Shown: positions 1 through 6,547 of the stretch, piece after piece
How the letters are laid out: each line of letters starts with the position of its first letter
Numbering within the stretch: the first letter of the stretch is position 1
Origin: Fimenecus sp052298855
Lineage (GTDB): Bacteria > Bacillota > Clostridia > Oscillospirales > Acutalibacteraceae
Reading direction: 5' to 3'
Assembly (NCBI GenBank): GCA_052298855.1
Contig: DAVZXP010000005.1
Location: 62,001 to 126,000, forward strand
DNA: 64,000 bases
The notes under the pieces: generated by a model
What the model saw: the letters and a program-made list of their open reading frames with translations, nothing else
What the model was told of the DNA's origin: nothing
Database searches by the model: none
Position numbers and translations under genes: made by a program

Positions 1-504
1 AACAGAGCAAAATTCTTCCGTGGTCAGGTTGACAAATACACTTGGGTTGACTTCGGCGACAGCTATCTCCCGAGCGAATTGAACGCTGCTTATCTTTGGG
101 CACAGCTTGAGGTTGCAGACGAGATAAACGAAAACAGACTTGCAACATGGAACGCTTATTATGAAGCTTTCAAGCCTTTGGAGGAAAAAGGATATATCGA
201 GCTTCCGACAATTCCCGTCGGCTGTGTTCACAACGCTCATATGTTCTACATTAAGCTCAAAGACCTTGAAGCACGCACCGACTTTATCGAGGCTCTCAAG
301 AAGGACGGCGTCAACTGTGTATTCCACTATATTCCGCTTCATTCTGCACCGGCAGGACACAAGTTCGGCAGATTTGACGGCGAGGATGAGTACACCACAA
401 AGGAAAGCGAAAGACTTGTTCGTCTCCCCCTCTATTACAACCTTACCTTAGAGGACAGAGAGCACGTTATAGACAGCGTTAAAAAATACTTTGAAAACAT
501 ATAA
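1..504 (+). CDS. wecE: dTDP-4-amino-4,6-dideoxyhexose transaminase, C-terminal part (partial at window start)
   Basis: The reading frame is open from base 1 and ends at 504, giving the last 167 residues of a PLP-dependent sugar aminotransferase of the DegT/DnrJ/EryC1 (WecE/RffA) family. The opening stretch, with RGQVDKYTW followed by a GDSYLPSE-type segment, is characteristic of WecE, which transfers an amino group from glutamate to C4 of a dTDP-4-keto-6-deoxyhexose. The family is about 375 residues long, so roughly 200 N-terminal residues, including the PLP lysine, lie upstream of the window. The frame is otherwise intact. It is followed at 26 bases by an ATP-grasp gene and then an epimerase and glycosyltransferase on the same strand, which points to a surface-glycan operon. 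The exact sugar is not visible from this fragment. Confidence 0.85.
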   Translation, partial: NRAKFFRGQVDKYTWVDFGDSYLPSELNAAYLWAQLEVADEINENRLATWNAYYEAFKPLEEKGYIELPTIPVGCVHNAHMFYIKLKDLEARTDFIEALKKDGVNCVFHYIPLHSAPAGHKFGRFDGEDEYTTKESERLVRLPLYYNLTLEDREHVIDSVKKYFENI

Positions 505-530
505 GCGACAAGCTTGAAAGGATTTGCAAA

Positions 531-1712
531 ATGAAAAAATTGCTTATTTTGAACGGTAGCTTGAGTGAAGCAACACTTATAGAAGAAGCTAAAAAATTGG
601 GCTATTACACCATAACAAGCGGAAACAATCCGTCCTTGCTCGGACATGCACTTGCGGACGAGTACATCCCCGCCGACTATTCGGACAAGGAGGCAATTCT
701 CAAAATCGTAAAAGAGAACAGCATTGACTGCATTGTTTCCTGTGCCAACGACTTCGGCGTTATTACCTCCTGCTATGTTGCGGAGAAAATGGGTTGGCCC
801 GGTCACGATACCTACGAAAACGCACTTATTATGCATCAGAAGGACTTGTTCAAGGACTTCATTCAGAAGCTCGGCTTGAGGACTCCCGTTTCTAAGGTTT
901 TTGAGTCCTATGACGAAGCTGCGGAGTATGTTAAAACAGTTGAATATCCGATTATCGTTAAGGCTAACGATTTAACAGGCGGCAAGGGCATTTTGCGTGC
1001 AGACAACGAGGAAGAGGCTCTTTTCGCTATCAAGAACGCTATTGACCGTTCAAGAACAAGCAGATTTGTTATTGAGCCGTTTATTGTCGGCAATCAGCAG
1101 TCTATCGTTACATTTGTTAAGGACAAAAAGGTTATCGCTTCGGTTACCTGCGACTGCTTCTCGCCGATTAACCCCTACCTTATTCAGTCAGAACTTCTCT
1201 TTACCGATACAGACAAGGCTGTTGAAAATGAATTGCACGAGTCTATCGAGAAGATTTGCAACACTCTTGACTTGAAGGACGGCATTTTCACTCTCCAGTA
1301 TATCGTATCCGACGGAAAACCGTATATAATAGAAATGATGCGCCGCTGCTTGGGCAATCAGTTCCTTACCGTTGCTCACGCTGTTACAGGCTTCCCGTGG
1401 GAAGAAGCATTGGTTAAGGCTGAAATCGGCGAGGACCTTTCAAATCTCAAATGGGAAAAGCCCCTTGCGAAATATGCGGGTCATCACGGAATTATGGTCA
1501 GAAGAAACGGCAAAATCAAGGGCTACACCATTCCCGAGGAGCTTCAGAAGCACATTTTCAAGAAAATTGATATTCTCAAGCCCTACGAGGAAATTGATGA
1601 CTATATGAATCAGCGTGTTGCTTATATTTACTATAAATATGACGACAAGCAGGAAGCTCTTGACACAATCAAGCGCATGAATGACATTATAAAGGTTGAG
1701 TTTGCCGACTGA
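531..1712 (+). CDS. ATP-grasp domain ligase, likely acting on a sugar or amino-acid carboxylate
   Basis: 393 residues. The N-terminal third is Rossmann-like (pre-ATP-grasp). The ATP-grasp fold follows: the segment around KDLFKDF, then the nucleotide-binding loop VKANDLTGGKGI (about residues 144-155), then the Mg-binding stretch with IIEMMRRCLGNQF near residue 270. ATP-grasp enzymes activate a carboxylate as an acyl-phosphate and join it to an amine or thiol. Lying directly after an aminotransferase that makes an amino sugar and before an epimerase, an attractive role is attaching an amino acid or other acid to that amine, but this is inference from context. A ribosome site AAAGGA sits just before the ATG at 531. 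The substrate cannot be read from sequence; carbamoyl-phosphate-synthase-like annotation would be too specific. Confidence 0.75.
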   Translation: MKKLLILNGSLSEATLIEEAKKLGYYTITSGNNPSLLGHALADEYIPADYSDKEAILKIVKENSIDCIVSCANDFGVITSCYVAEKMGWPGHDTYENALIMHQKDLFKDFIQKLGLRTPVSKVFESYDEAAEYVKTVEYPIIVKANDLTGGKGILRADNEEEALFAIKNAIDRSRTSRFVIEPFIVGNQQSIVTFVKDKKVIASVTCDCFSPINPYLIQSELLFTDTDKAVENELHESIEKICNTLDLKDGIFTLQYIVSDGKPYIIEMMRRCLGNQFLTVAHAVTGFPWEEALVKAEIGEDLSNLKWEKPLAKYAGHHGIMVRRNGKIKGYTIPEELQKHIFKKIDILKPYEEIDDYMNQRVAYIYYKYDDKQEALDTIKRMNDIIKVEFAD

Positions 1713-1728
1713 TAAAGGAGTTTTACGC

Positions 1729-2622
1729 ATGAATGTTTTAATTACAGGTGCAAACGGTTCTATCGGAAAGCATGTTTGCGACTATTTCAAGGAGCAAGGC
1801 TGTTATGTTATAGGTCTTGGTCGAAATGCCGAATGTCGTTGCAACTGCGACGAATATGTTTGCGTTGATATGTCAAGTGAAAAGCTCTCGGAGCTCTACT
1901 CAATGCTTTCTGTCGATAAAATCGACGCTATCGTTCACCTTGCGGCAGACGTAAGGCACGATTATAAGGCTGAAATTCTCGGCAACAACTGCGTAGGCGT
2001 TCAGCGCCTTATCGAATTATGCGTTAACGAGAAAATCCCCGTTTTCGTTCAGCTTTCGAGCCTGCCCGTAATCGGCACACCGAACGAGCACCCTATAACC
2101 GAGGCTCATTCGATAAAGCCGCCGACTCTTTACCACGTTTCAAAGCGCACACAAGAAATGCTTGCGGACTTTGCTTCTTATACTTACGGCTTGAGAACCG
2201 TCAGCTTCCGCATCTGCTCTCCCGTGGGAATAGGCGTAAATCCTAAAACCATATTTACGACCTTTGTCAGAAAAGCGGTTAATCAAGAGGATTTGCATTT
2301 GATAGGAACAGGTAACAGAAAGCAGACCTATATCCATGTAAGAGACACCGCACAGGCTCTCTACAAGGCGGTTTGCTCAAACGCTCAGGGTATTTATAAC
2401 CTTGCAAGCTACAACCTTGTTTCAAACTATGAGCTTGCGAAAAAGTGCGTTGAGCTTACAAATTCCTCTTCAAAGATAATTTTTGACGACAGGGCTGATC
2501 CCGAGGACGGTCTTTGCTGGGACGTCTGCATAGACAAGCTCAAAAACGACACGGGCTTTGAGCCTGAAATCAGCATTGACGAGGCTATTCTCGAATTGGC
2601 CGAGTATCTTAAAAATCAATAA
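1729..2622 (+). CDS. NAD-dependent epimerase/dehydratase (extended SDR)
   Basis: 297 residues starting at the ATG at 1729, which has AAAGGAG 8 bases upstream; a longer reading from 1696 lacks such a site. The N-terminus shows the nucleotide-binding motif TGANGSIG, and the SDR catalytic pair appears as a serine in QLSS and YxxxK in YHVSK (about residue 140). Extended SDR enzymes of this size epimerise, reduce or dehydrate nucleotide-linked sugars using bound NAD(P). The stop codon of the ATP-grasp gene is 16 bases upstream and the glycosyltransferase starts 17 bases downstream, so the genes are almost certainly co-transcribed. It probably supplies or modifies the nucleotide sugar used by the next gene. 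Exact reaction unknown. Confidence 0.8.
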   Translation: MNVLITGANGSIGKHVCDYFKEQGCYVIGLGRNAECRCNCDEYVCVDMSSEKLSELYSMLSVDKIDAIVHLAADVRHDYKAEILGNNCVGVQRLIELCVNEKIPVFVQLSSLPVIGTPNEHPITEAHSIKPPTLYHVSKRTQEMLADFASYTYGLRTVSFRICSPVGIGVNPKTIFTTFVRKAVNQEDLHLIGTGNRKQTYIHVRDTAQALYKAVCSNAQGIYNLASYNLVSNYELAKKCVELTNSSSKIIFDDRADPEDGLCWDVCIDKLKNDTGFEPEISIDEAILELAEYLKNQ

Positions 2623-2639
2623 TTTCACGGAGACACTCA

Positions 2640-3596
2640 ATGAATACTAATGAAAAAATTTCTTTTGTAATCCCCTGCTATCGCTCGGAGCACACAATTT
2701 CGGCGGTACTTGATGAAATTGACGACCTTATGTCAAAGCACGCTGAAAACGAATATGAAATAATCCTTGTCAACGATTCCTCTCCCGACAATGTTTGGTC
2801 TGTAATAAAAGGCATTGCCGAAAAGAGAAAAGAGGTCAAGGCTATTTCTTTTGCGAAGAACTTCGGACAACACGCAGCGCTTCTTTCAGGTTACAGGGCT
2901 GCAAGCGGCGATTTAATCGTTTCGCTTGACGACGACGGACAGTCCCCTGTTGACAGAACCTTTGATTTGATTGACAAGCTTCACGAGGGCTACGACGTTG
3001 TTTACGCAAGATACAATAAAATTCAGGAGTCCTTATGGCGTCGCTGGGGCAGTTGGTTGAGTAATAAAATGTCAGAGGTTTTAATCGGAAAACCCAAAGA
3101 CATACTCGGTACAAGCTTCTATGTAATGAAGAAGTTCATCGCAGACGAGGTTGTCAGATACCAAAATCCCTTTACCTATATAGGCGGATTGGTTTTCAGG
3201 TCAACAAAGAACATTGCAAACGTATATGTTGACCACCGTGAGAGAGCCGAGGGCACATCGGGTTATTCGCTTTTCAAGCTTGTAAAGCTTATGCTTAACG
3301 GCTTTACGGCATTCTCGGTCGTTCCGCTTCGTATTTCGTCAATCGTCGGCGTTGTATGCGCTATAATCGGCTTCATTTTCGGAATTTATACGATTATAAG
3401 AAAGCTTGTTGTTGTCAATATCAGCGTAGGCTGGAGCTCGACTATCGCAATTATGCTGTTTATCGGCGGTTTGATTATGCTTATGCTCGGTATGATCGGC
3501 GAATATATCGGAAGAATATATATTTCTCTGAATAACTCTCCGCAATATGTTGTAAAGGAAACGGTAAATATCGATGAAGAAAAAGATAGCAAATGA
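2640..3596 (+). CDS. Family 2 glycosyltransferase, polyprenyl-phosphate sugar transferase (ArnC/GtrB-like)
   Basis: 318 residues. The GT-A fold occupies residues 1-220, with the start IPCYRSE, the nucleotide contact VNDSSPDN and the metal-binding DDDGQSP near residue 97. Two strongly hydrophobic segments at about 230-255 and 265-290 are followed by a cytoplasmic tail with GRIYISLNNSP, the pattern seen in dolichol/undecaprenyl-phosphate glycosyltransferases such as ArnC, GtrB and DPM1. Such enzymes move a sugar from a nucleotide carrier to a polyprenyl phosphate on the cytoplasmic face of the membrane. The next two genes encode small transporters of the type that flip such lipid-linked sugars, which supports this reading. 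The coding region overlaps the next gene by 23 bases. Confidence 0.85.
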   Translation: MNTNEKISFVIPCYRSEHTISAVLDEIDDLMSKHAENEYEIILVNDSSPDNVWSVIKGIAEKRKEVKAISFAKNFGQHAALLSGYRAASGDLIVSLDDDGQSPVDRTFDLIDKLHEGYDVVYARYNKIQESLWRRWGSWLSNKMSEVLIGKPKDILGTSFYVMKKFIADEVVRYQNPFTYIGGLVFRSTKNIANVYVDHRERAEGTSGYSLFKLVKLMLNGFTAFSVVPLRISSIVGVVCAIIGFIFGIYTIIRKLVVVNISVGWSSTIAIMLFIGGLIMLMLGMIGEYIGRIYISLNNSPQYVVKETVNIDEEKDSK

Positions 3597-3936
3597 TAAG
3601 GTAAAATACTTTATCGCCTTACACGTTGAATTGCTTTTATATTCGCTCGGAAGTATTTGCTCAAAGCTTGCGGGGCAAAATGAATTTTTATCCTTTAAGT
3701 TTATCTTGTTTTATGGTCTTGTAATACTAAACCTCGGAGTTTACGCTATTGTCTGGCAACAGATAATAAAAAAAATACCGCTGAACACAGCTTATTCCAA
3801 CAAGGCAATAACTGTCGTTTGGGGTATCTTATGGGGCTACTTGTTCTTCCAGGAGCAAATTAAATGGAATATGATAGTCGGTGCGCTTATCGTAATTGCC
3901 GGCGTGATTGTGGTGGTGATGGCTGATGAACAATAA
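3574..3936 (+). CDS. SMR/EamA-family small membrane protein (ArnE-like half transporter)
   Basis: 120 residues with four hydrophobic segments and the small-multidrug-resistance/EamA half pattern: N-terminal helix, then IVWQQIIKKIPLNTAY, then a C-terminal pair of helices ending with IVIAGVIVVV. Family members act as dimers; the ArnE/ArnF pair flips undecaprenyl-phosphate-aminoarabinose across the membrane. It starts within the end of the glycosyltransferase gene and overlaps the next gene by 11 bases, so translation is probably coupled. The tandem with a sister half protein right after an ArnC-like gene strongly suggests a heterodimeric lipid-sugar flippase rather than a drug exporter. Function is inferred from context and fold. 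Confidence 0.75.
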   Translation: MKKKIANDKVKYFIALHVELLLYSLGSICSKLAGQNEFLSFKFILFYGLVILNLGVYAIVWQQIIKKIPLNTAYSNKAITVVWGILWGYLFFQEQIKWNMIVGALIVIAGVIVVVMADEQ

Positions 3937-4270
3937 ATTTCTTTTTTCTCTGATTTTCATTTTCGGAGTATTGATTTCCTCGCTTTCACAAATTATGCTT
4001 AAAAAGAGCGCAATGATACAGTATGAAAGCAAAATCAAGGAATATCTTAATCCAAAGGTTATCTTTGCTTATATGATTTTCTTCGGCGCTACCTTCTGCT
4101 CAATTTTCGCTTACAAGGTAATTCCGCTTTCATACGGTCCGATTTTCGAGTCGGCAGGCTATATTTTTGTAGCGTTTTTCAGTTGGCTTTTCCTTAAAGA
4201 AAAAATATCAAAGCAAAAAATGATAGGTCTTGTGCTCATAATCTTAGGCATTGTCATTTACGCTTTATAA
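3926..4270 (+). CDS. SMR/EamA-family small membrane protein (ArnF-like half transporter)
   Basis: 114 residues with four predicted membrane segments. It opens with a lysine-flanked hydrophobic helix, has IPLSYGPIFES in the position where EamA halves carry a conserved loop, and ends with a helix closing IILGIVIYAL. It overlaps the previous half transporter by 11 bases and is the last gene before a hairpin terminator. The two proteins are similar in size and layout but clearly different in sequence, as expected for the two partners of an ArnE/ArnF heterodimer. The likely job is to move the polyprenyl-linked sugar made by the upstream glycosyltransferase to the outer membrane leaflet. Substrate is not proven. 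Confidence 0.75.
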   Translation: MNNKFLFSLIFIFGVLISSLSQIMLKKSAMIQYESKIKEYLNPKVIFAYMIFFGATFCSIFAYKVIPLSYGPIFESAGYIFVAFFSWLFLKEKISKQKMIGLVLIILGIVIYAL

Positions 4271-4292
4271 AAATTCCTTAAACAAAAAAATT

Positions 4293-4318
4293 CCCCGTAC
4301 TCGTTAATGAGTACGGGG
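4293..4318. terminator. Bidirectional hairpin terminator between sugar operon and gdhA
   Basis: Perfect 10-base arms CCCCGTACTC and GAGTACGGGG with a 6-base loop, flanked by a run of A on the left (4284-4290) and T-rich sequence on the right. It lies between convergent genes and can serve both strands. Confidence 0.85.
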
Positions 4319-4338
4319 TTTGTTGTATATCTTATTTA

Positions 4339-5670
4339 TTAAACGATGCCCTGTGCCATCATAGCGTCGGCAACCTTCATAAAGCCTGCAATGTTTGCTC
4401 CGACAACAAAGTTATCGGGAACATTGTACTTGTCGCAAGCCTCTTTCATATGATAATAAATGTTTACCATAATGCCTTTAAGCTTTGCGTCAACCTCTTC
4501 AAATGTCCACGACGAACGAATTGAGTTCTGACCCATTTCAAGAGCCGATGTTGCAACACCGCCTGCGTTGGACGCTTTACCTGGGATAAAGAGCACCTTG
4601 CTCTCGAGCAAAATATTGATAGCGTCGTTGTCTGTGGGCATATTCGCACCCTCACATACCGCATAGCAACCGTTGTCTACAAGACGTTTAGCCTGAGCCT
4701 TATTGATTTCATTCTGTGTGGCGCACGGAAGAGCTACGTCGCAGGTTACGTTGTCCCAAACTGAGCCTTCGCCGTAAACTGCCTCGGGATGAGTGTTGAC
4801 ATATTCCTTAATTCTCTTTCTGTCAACCTCTTTGATTTTCTTAACAAGGTCAAGGTCAATGCCGTTTTCGTCGATGATATAGCCGTTAGAGTCAGAGCAG
4901 GAAACAACCTTCGCACCGAGCTGTTGTGCCTTTTCGATTGCATATATAGCAACGTTACCGGAGCCTGAAACCGCTACTCTTGCGTCCTTCATATCCTTGC
5001 CGTGATCCTTCAAAAGCTCCTCGGTAATATAAACAAGACCGTAGCCTGTTGCCTCTGTTCTTGCAAGCGAGCCGCCGAAGCTCAAGCCCTTACCTGTAAG
5101 AACGCCCTCTGAACGGTTTGTAAGCTTTTTGTACTGACCGTAGAGATAGCCGACCTCTCTTGCGCCTGTACCGATGTCGCCTGCGGGCACGTCCTCATCA
5201 GCACCGACATATTTGAAAAGCTCGTTCATAAATGCCTGACAGAAGCGCATAATCTCCATATCGCTCTTGCCCTTGGGGTCAAAGTCAGAGCCGCCCTTTG
5301 CGCCGCCTATCGGAAGTCCGGTAAGGCTGTTTTTGAAAATCTGCTCAAAGCCGAGGAATTTTATAATGCTCAAGTTTACGCTCGGATGAAGTCTCAATCC
5401 GCCCTTATACGGACCGATTGCCGAGTTAAACTGAACACGGTAGCCTCTGTTTACATGAACTGCGCCTTTATCGTCAACCCAAGGGATACGGAACATAATC
5501 TGTCTCTCGGGCTCAACCAATCTTTCCAAAAGACCTGCTTTTTCATATACAGGATCGGTGTCAACAACCGGTGCGAGTGCATCAAGAACTTCTGTTGCAG
5601 CCTGAATGAACTCGGGTTGGTCGGGATTTTTGATTTTTAAGTCTTCCAATACTTTTTGTGAGTAAGTCAT
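4339..5670 (-). CDS. gdhA: NADP-type glutamate dehydrogenase
   Basis: 443 residues, the normal length for hexameric bacterial NADP-dependent glutamate dehydrogenase, which joins 2-oxoglutarate and ammonium to give glutamate. The substrate site PIGGAKGGSDFDP lies near residues 118-130 with the catalytic lysine, and the dinucleotide-binding loop VSGSGNVA is near residue 231. The start at 5670 is chosen because GGAGGC lies 7 bases upstream and the protein begins MTYSQKVLEDL like its relatives; an upstream reading to 5790 would have to cross the promoter. The gene stands alone, read from a strong sigma-A promoter (5711-5739) and ending at a shared terminator. This is the main ammonium-assimilating enzyme visible in the window. 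Confidence 0.97.
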   Translation of the reverse strand: MTYSQKVLEDLKIKNPDQPEFIQAATEVLDALAPVVDTDPVYEKAGLLERLVEPERQIMFRIPWVDDKGAVHVNRGYRVQFNSAIGPYKGGLRLHPSVNLSIIKFLGFEQIFKNSLTGLPIGGAKGGSDFDPKGKSDMEIMRFCQAFMNELFKYVGADEDVPAGDIGTGAREVGYLYGQYKKLTNRSEGVLTGKGLSFGGSLARTEATGYGLVYITEELLKDHGKDMKDARVAVSGSGNVAIYAIEKAQQLGAKVVSCSDSNGYIIDENGIDLDLVKKIKEVDRKRIKEYVNTHPEAVYGEGSVWDNVTCDVALPCATQNEINKAQAKRLVDNGCYAVCEGANMPTDNDAINILLESKVLFIPGKASNAGGVATSALEMGQNSIRSSWTFEEVDAKLKGIMVNIYYHMKEACDKYNVPDNFVVGANIAGFMKVADAMMAQGIV

Positions 5671-5710
5671 TTGGTGAGCCTCCTGCAAGTTAAATAAATT
5701 TACAGTCAGA

Positions 5711-5739
5711 ATTATAGCAAAGCAACCCTTGTATGTCAA
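5711..5739 (-). promoter_or_regulatory. Sigma-A promoter of gdhA
   Basis: On the minus strand TTGACA (5739-5734) and TATAAT (5716-5711) are separated by exactly 17 bases; both hexamers match the consensus perfectly. The gdhA start codon lies about 40 bases downstream. Confidence 0.9.
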
Positions 5740-5817
5740 CAAAATACGTTGATTTTTGCATAATTGAAAACGATTTCTTGCAAAATGCACTATTGATAGT
5801 TATGTGTTGACATATTT

Positions 5818-5833
5818 TTGTGTATATACACAA
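5818..5833. promoter_or_regulatory. Perfect 16-bp palindrome, possible operator
   Basis: TTGTGTATATACACAA is self-complementary. It lies between gdhA and the divergent HAD gene, just right of a TTGACA at 5807-5812. The arms resemble redox-repressor Rex sites, but the spacing is 2 bases short of the Rex consensus. The regulator is unknown. Confidence 0.45.
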
Positions 5834-5866
5834 TATTCCGATAACTGTACATTTTCAATATAAATG

Positions 5867-5895
5867 TTGATATTTAATTCTTATTCTGCTAAAAT
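5867..5895 (+). promoter_or_regulatory. Sigma-A promoter upstream of the HAD/acyl-ligase pair
   Basis: TTGATA (5867-5872), 17-base spacer, TAAAAT (5890-5895). It lies 28 bases before the HAD phosphatase start codon and would drive this gene and the acyl ligase behind it. Confidence 0.7.
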
Positions 5896-5923
5896 AGTAA
5901 AAATGACGTAACGGGAGGCAGCT

Positions 5924-6517
5924 ATGCAGGCGGATATTTACGATTTTGACAAAACGGTTGTGCCCTTTGACAGCGGCTCTAAATTTGCGATATTCTGCTT
6001 TTTACGGTATCCGTATCTGATTTTTCTGCTTCCCTTTTATATTGCTTTGGCATTGCTTTTCGCTTTTCGTGTTATTAAACTCGATAAGTTCAAAAAGCAT
6101 ATTTTCTGCTTTGTAAGATTTATAAAGCTCGACAAGGCGGTAAAAGCCTTTTGGGATAAATACGAAAAGAAAGTTTTTCCGTGGTTTTTGCCAGAAAACA
6201 GGGAAAGAACTGCGATTGTCATCAGTGCAAGTCCCGATTTTCTGCTTGAGGAAATCCAAAAAAGGCTCAGATTTGAGTATCTTTTGTGCACGAGACACGA
6301 CAGAAAAACGGGCGAGCTGCTTTATAAAAACTGCCGAAACGAAGAAAAGGTACGCAGATTTTACGAGTTATTCGGCAAGGACAAAGTCGAGGTTATGTGC
6401 GTATATTCTGACAGCTTAAAGAATGACAAGCCGATTTTTTCACTCGGAAAGCGTTGCTTTCATATTATGCCCGACGGCGAAAGAAAAGAATTTGACTTTA
6501 ACGAAATTTACCGATAA
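5924..6517 (+). CDS. HAD-superfamily subfamily IB phosphatase
   Basis: 197 residues. The nucleophile motif DxDxT appears as DFDKT at residues 7-11, followed by a hydrophobic cap segment (about 25-52) that may sit on or in the membrane. Motif II is the serine in VISASP (about residue 100). The last HAD motif is probably in the VYSDSLKNDKP region, where SDSLxD replaces the more usual GDSxxD. The size and motif spacing match HAD-IB enzymes (SerB/CicA-like), which remove phosphate from small molecules or lipid phosphates. The next gene, 30 bases downstream, encodes an acyl-activating and acyl-transferring protein, and HAD-IB proteins are often found with such acyltransferases. A role in phospholipid turnover is therefore plausible. 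Substrate not determined. Confidence 0.75.
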   Translation: MQADIYDFDKTVVPFDSGSKFAIFCFLRYPYLIFLLPFYIALALLFAFRVIKLDKFKKHIFCFVRFIKLDKAVKAFWDKYEKKVFPWFLPENRERTAIVISASPDFLLEEIQKRLRFEYLLCTRHDRKTGELLYKNCRNEEKVRRFYELFGKDKVEVMCVYSDSLKNDKPIFSLGKRCFHIMPDGERKEFDFNEIYR

Positions 6518-6547
6518 ATATACTATACGGAAAGGTTCGGATTGATT

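Noticed and set aside
435..836. Minus-strand frame overlapping the end of wecE and start of the ATP-grasp gene
   Set aside because: It is antisense to two well-supported genes, with no ribosome site or family likeness; likewise the other antisense frames across coding genes.
5818..5833. Rex redox-repressor site
   Set aside because: The half-sites TTGTG and CACAA fit, but the spacer is 6 rather than 8 bases, so I list it only as a palindrome.
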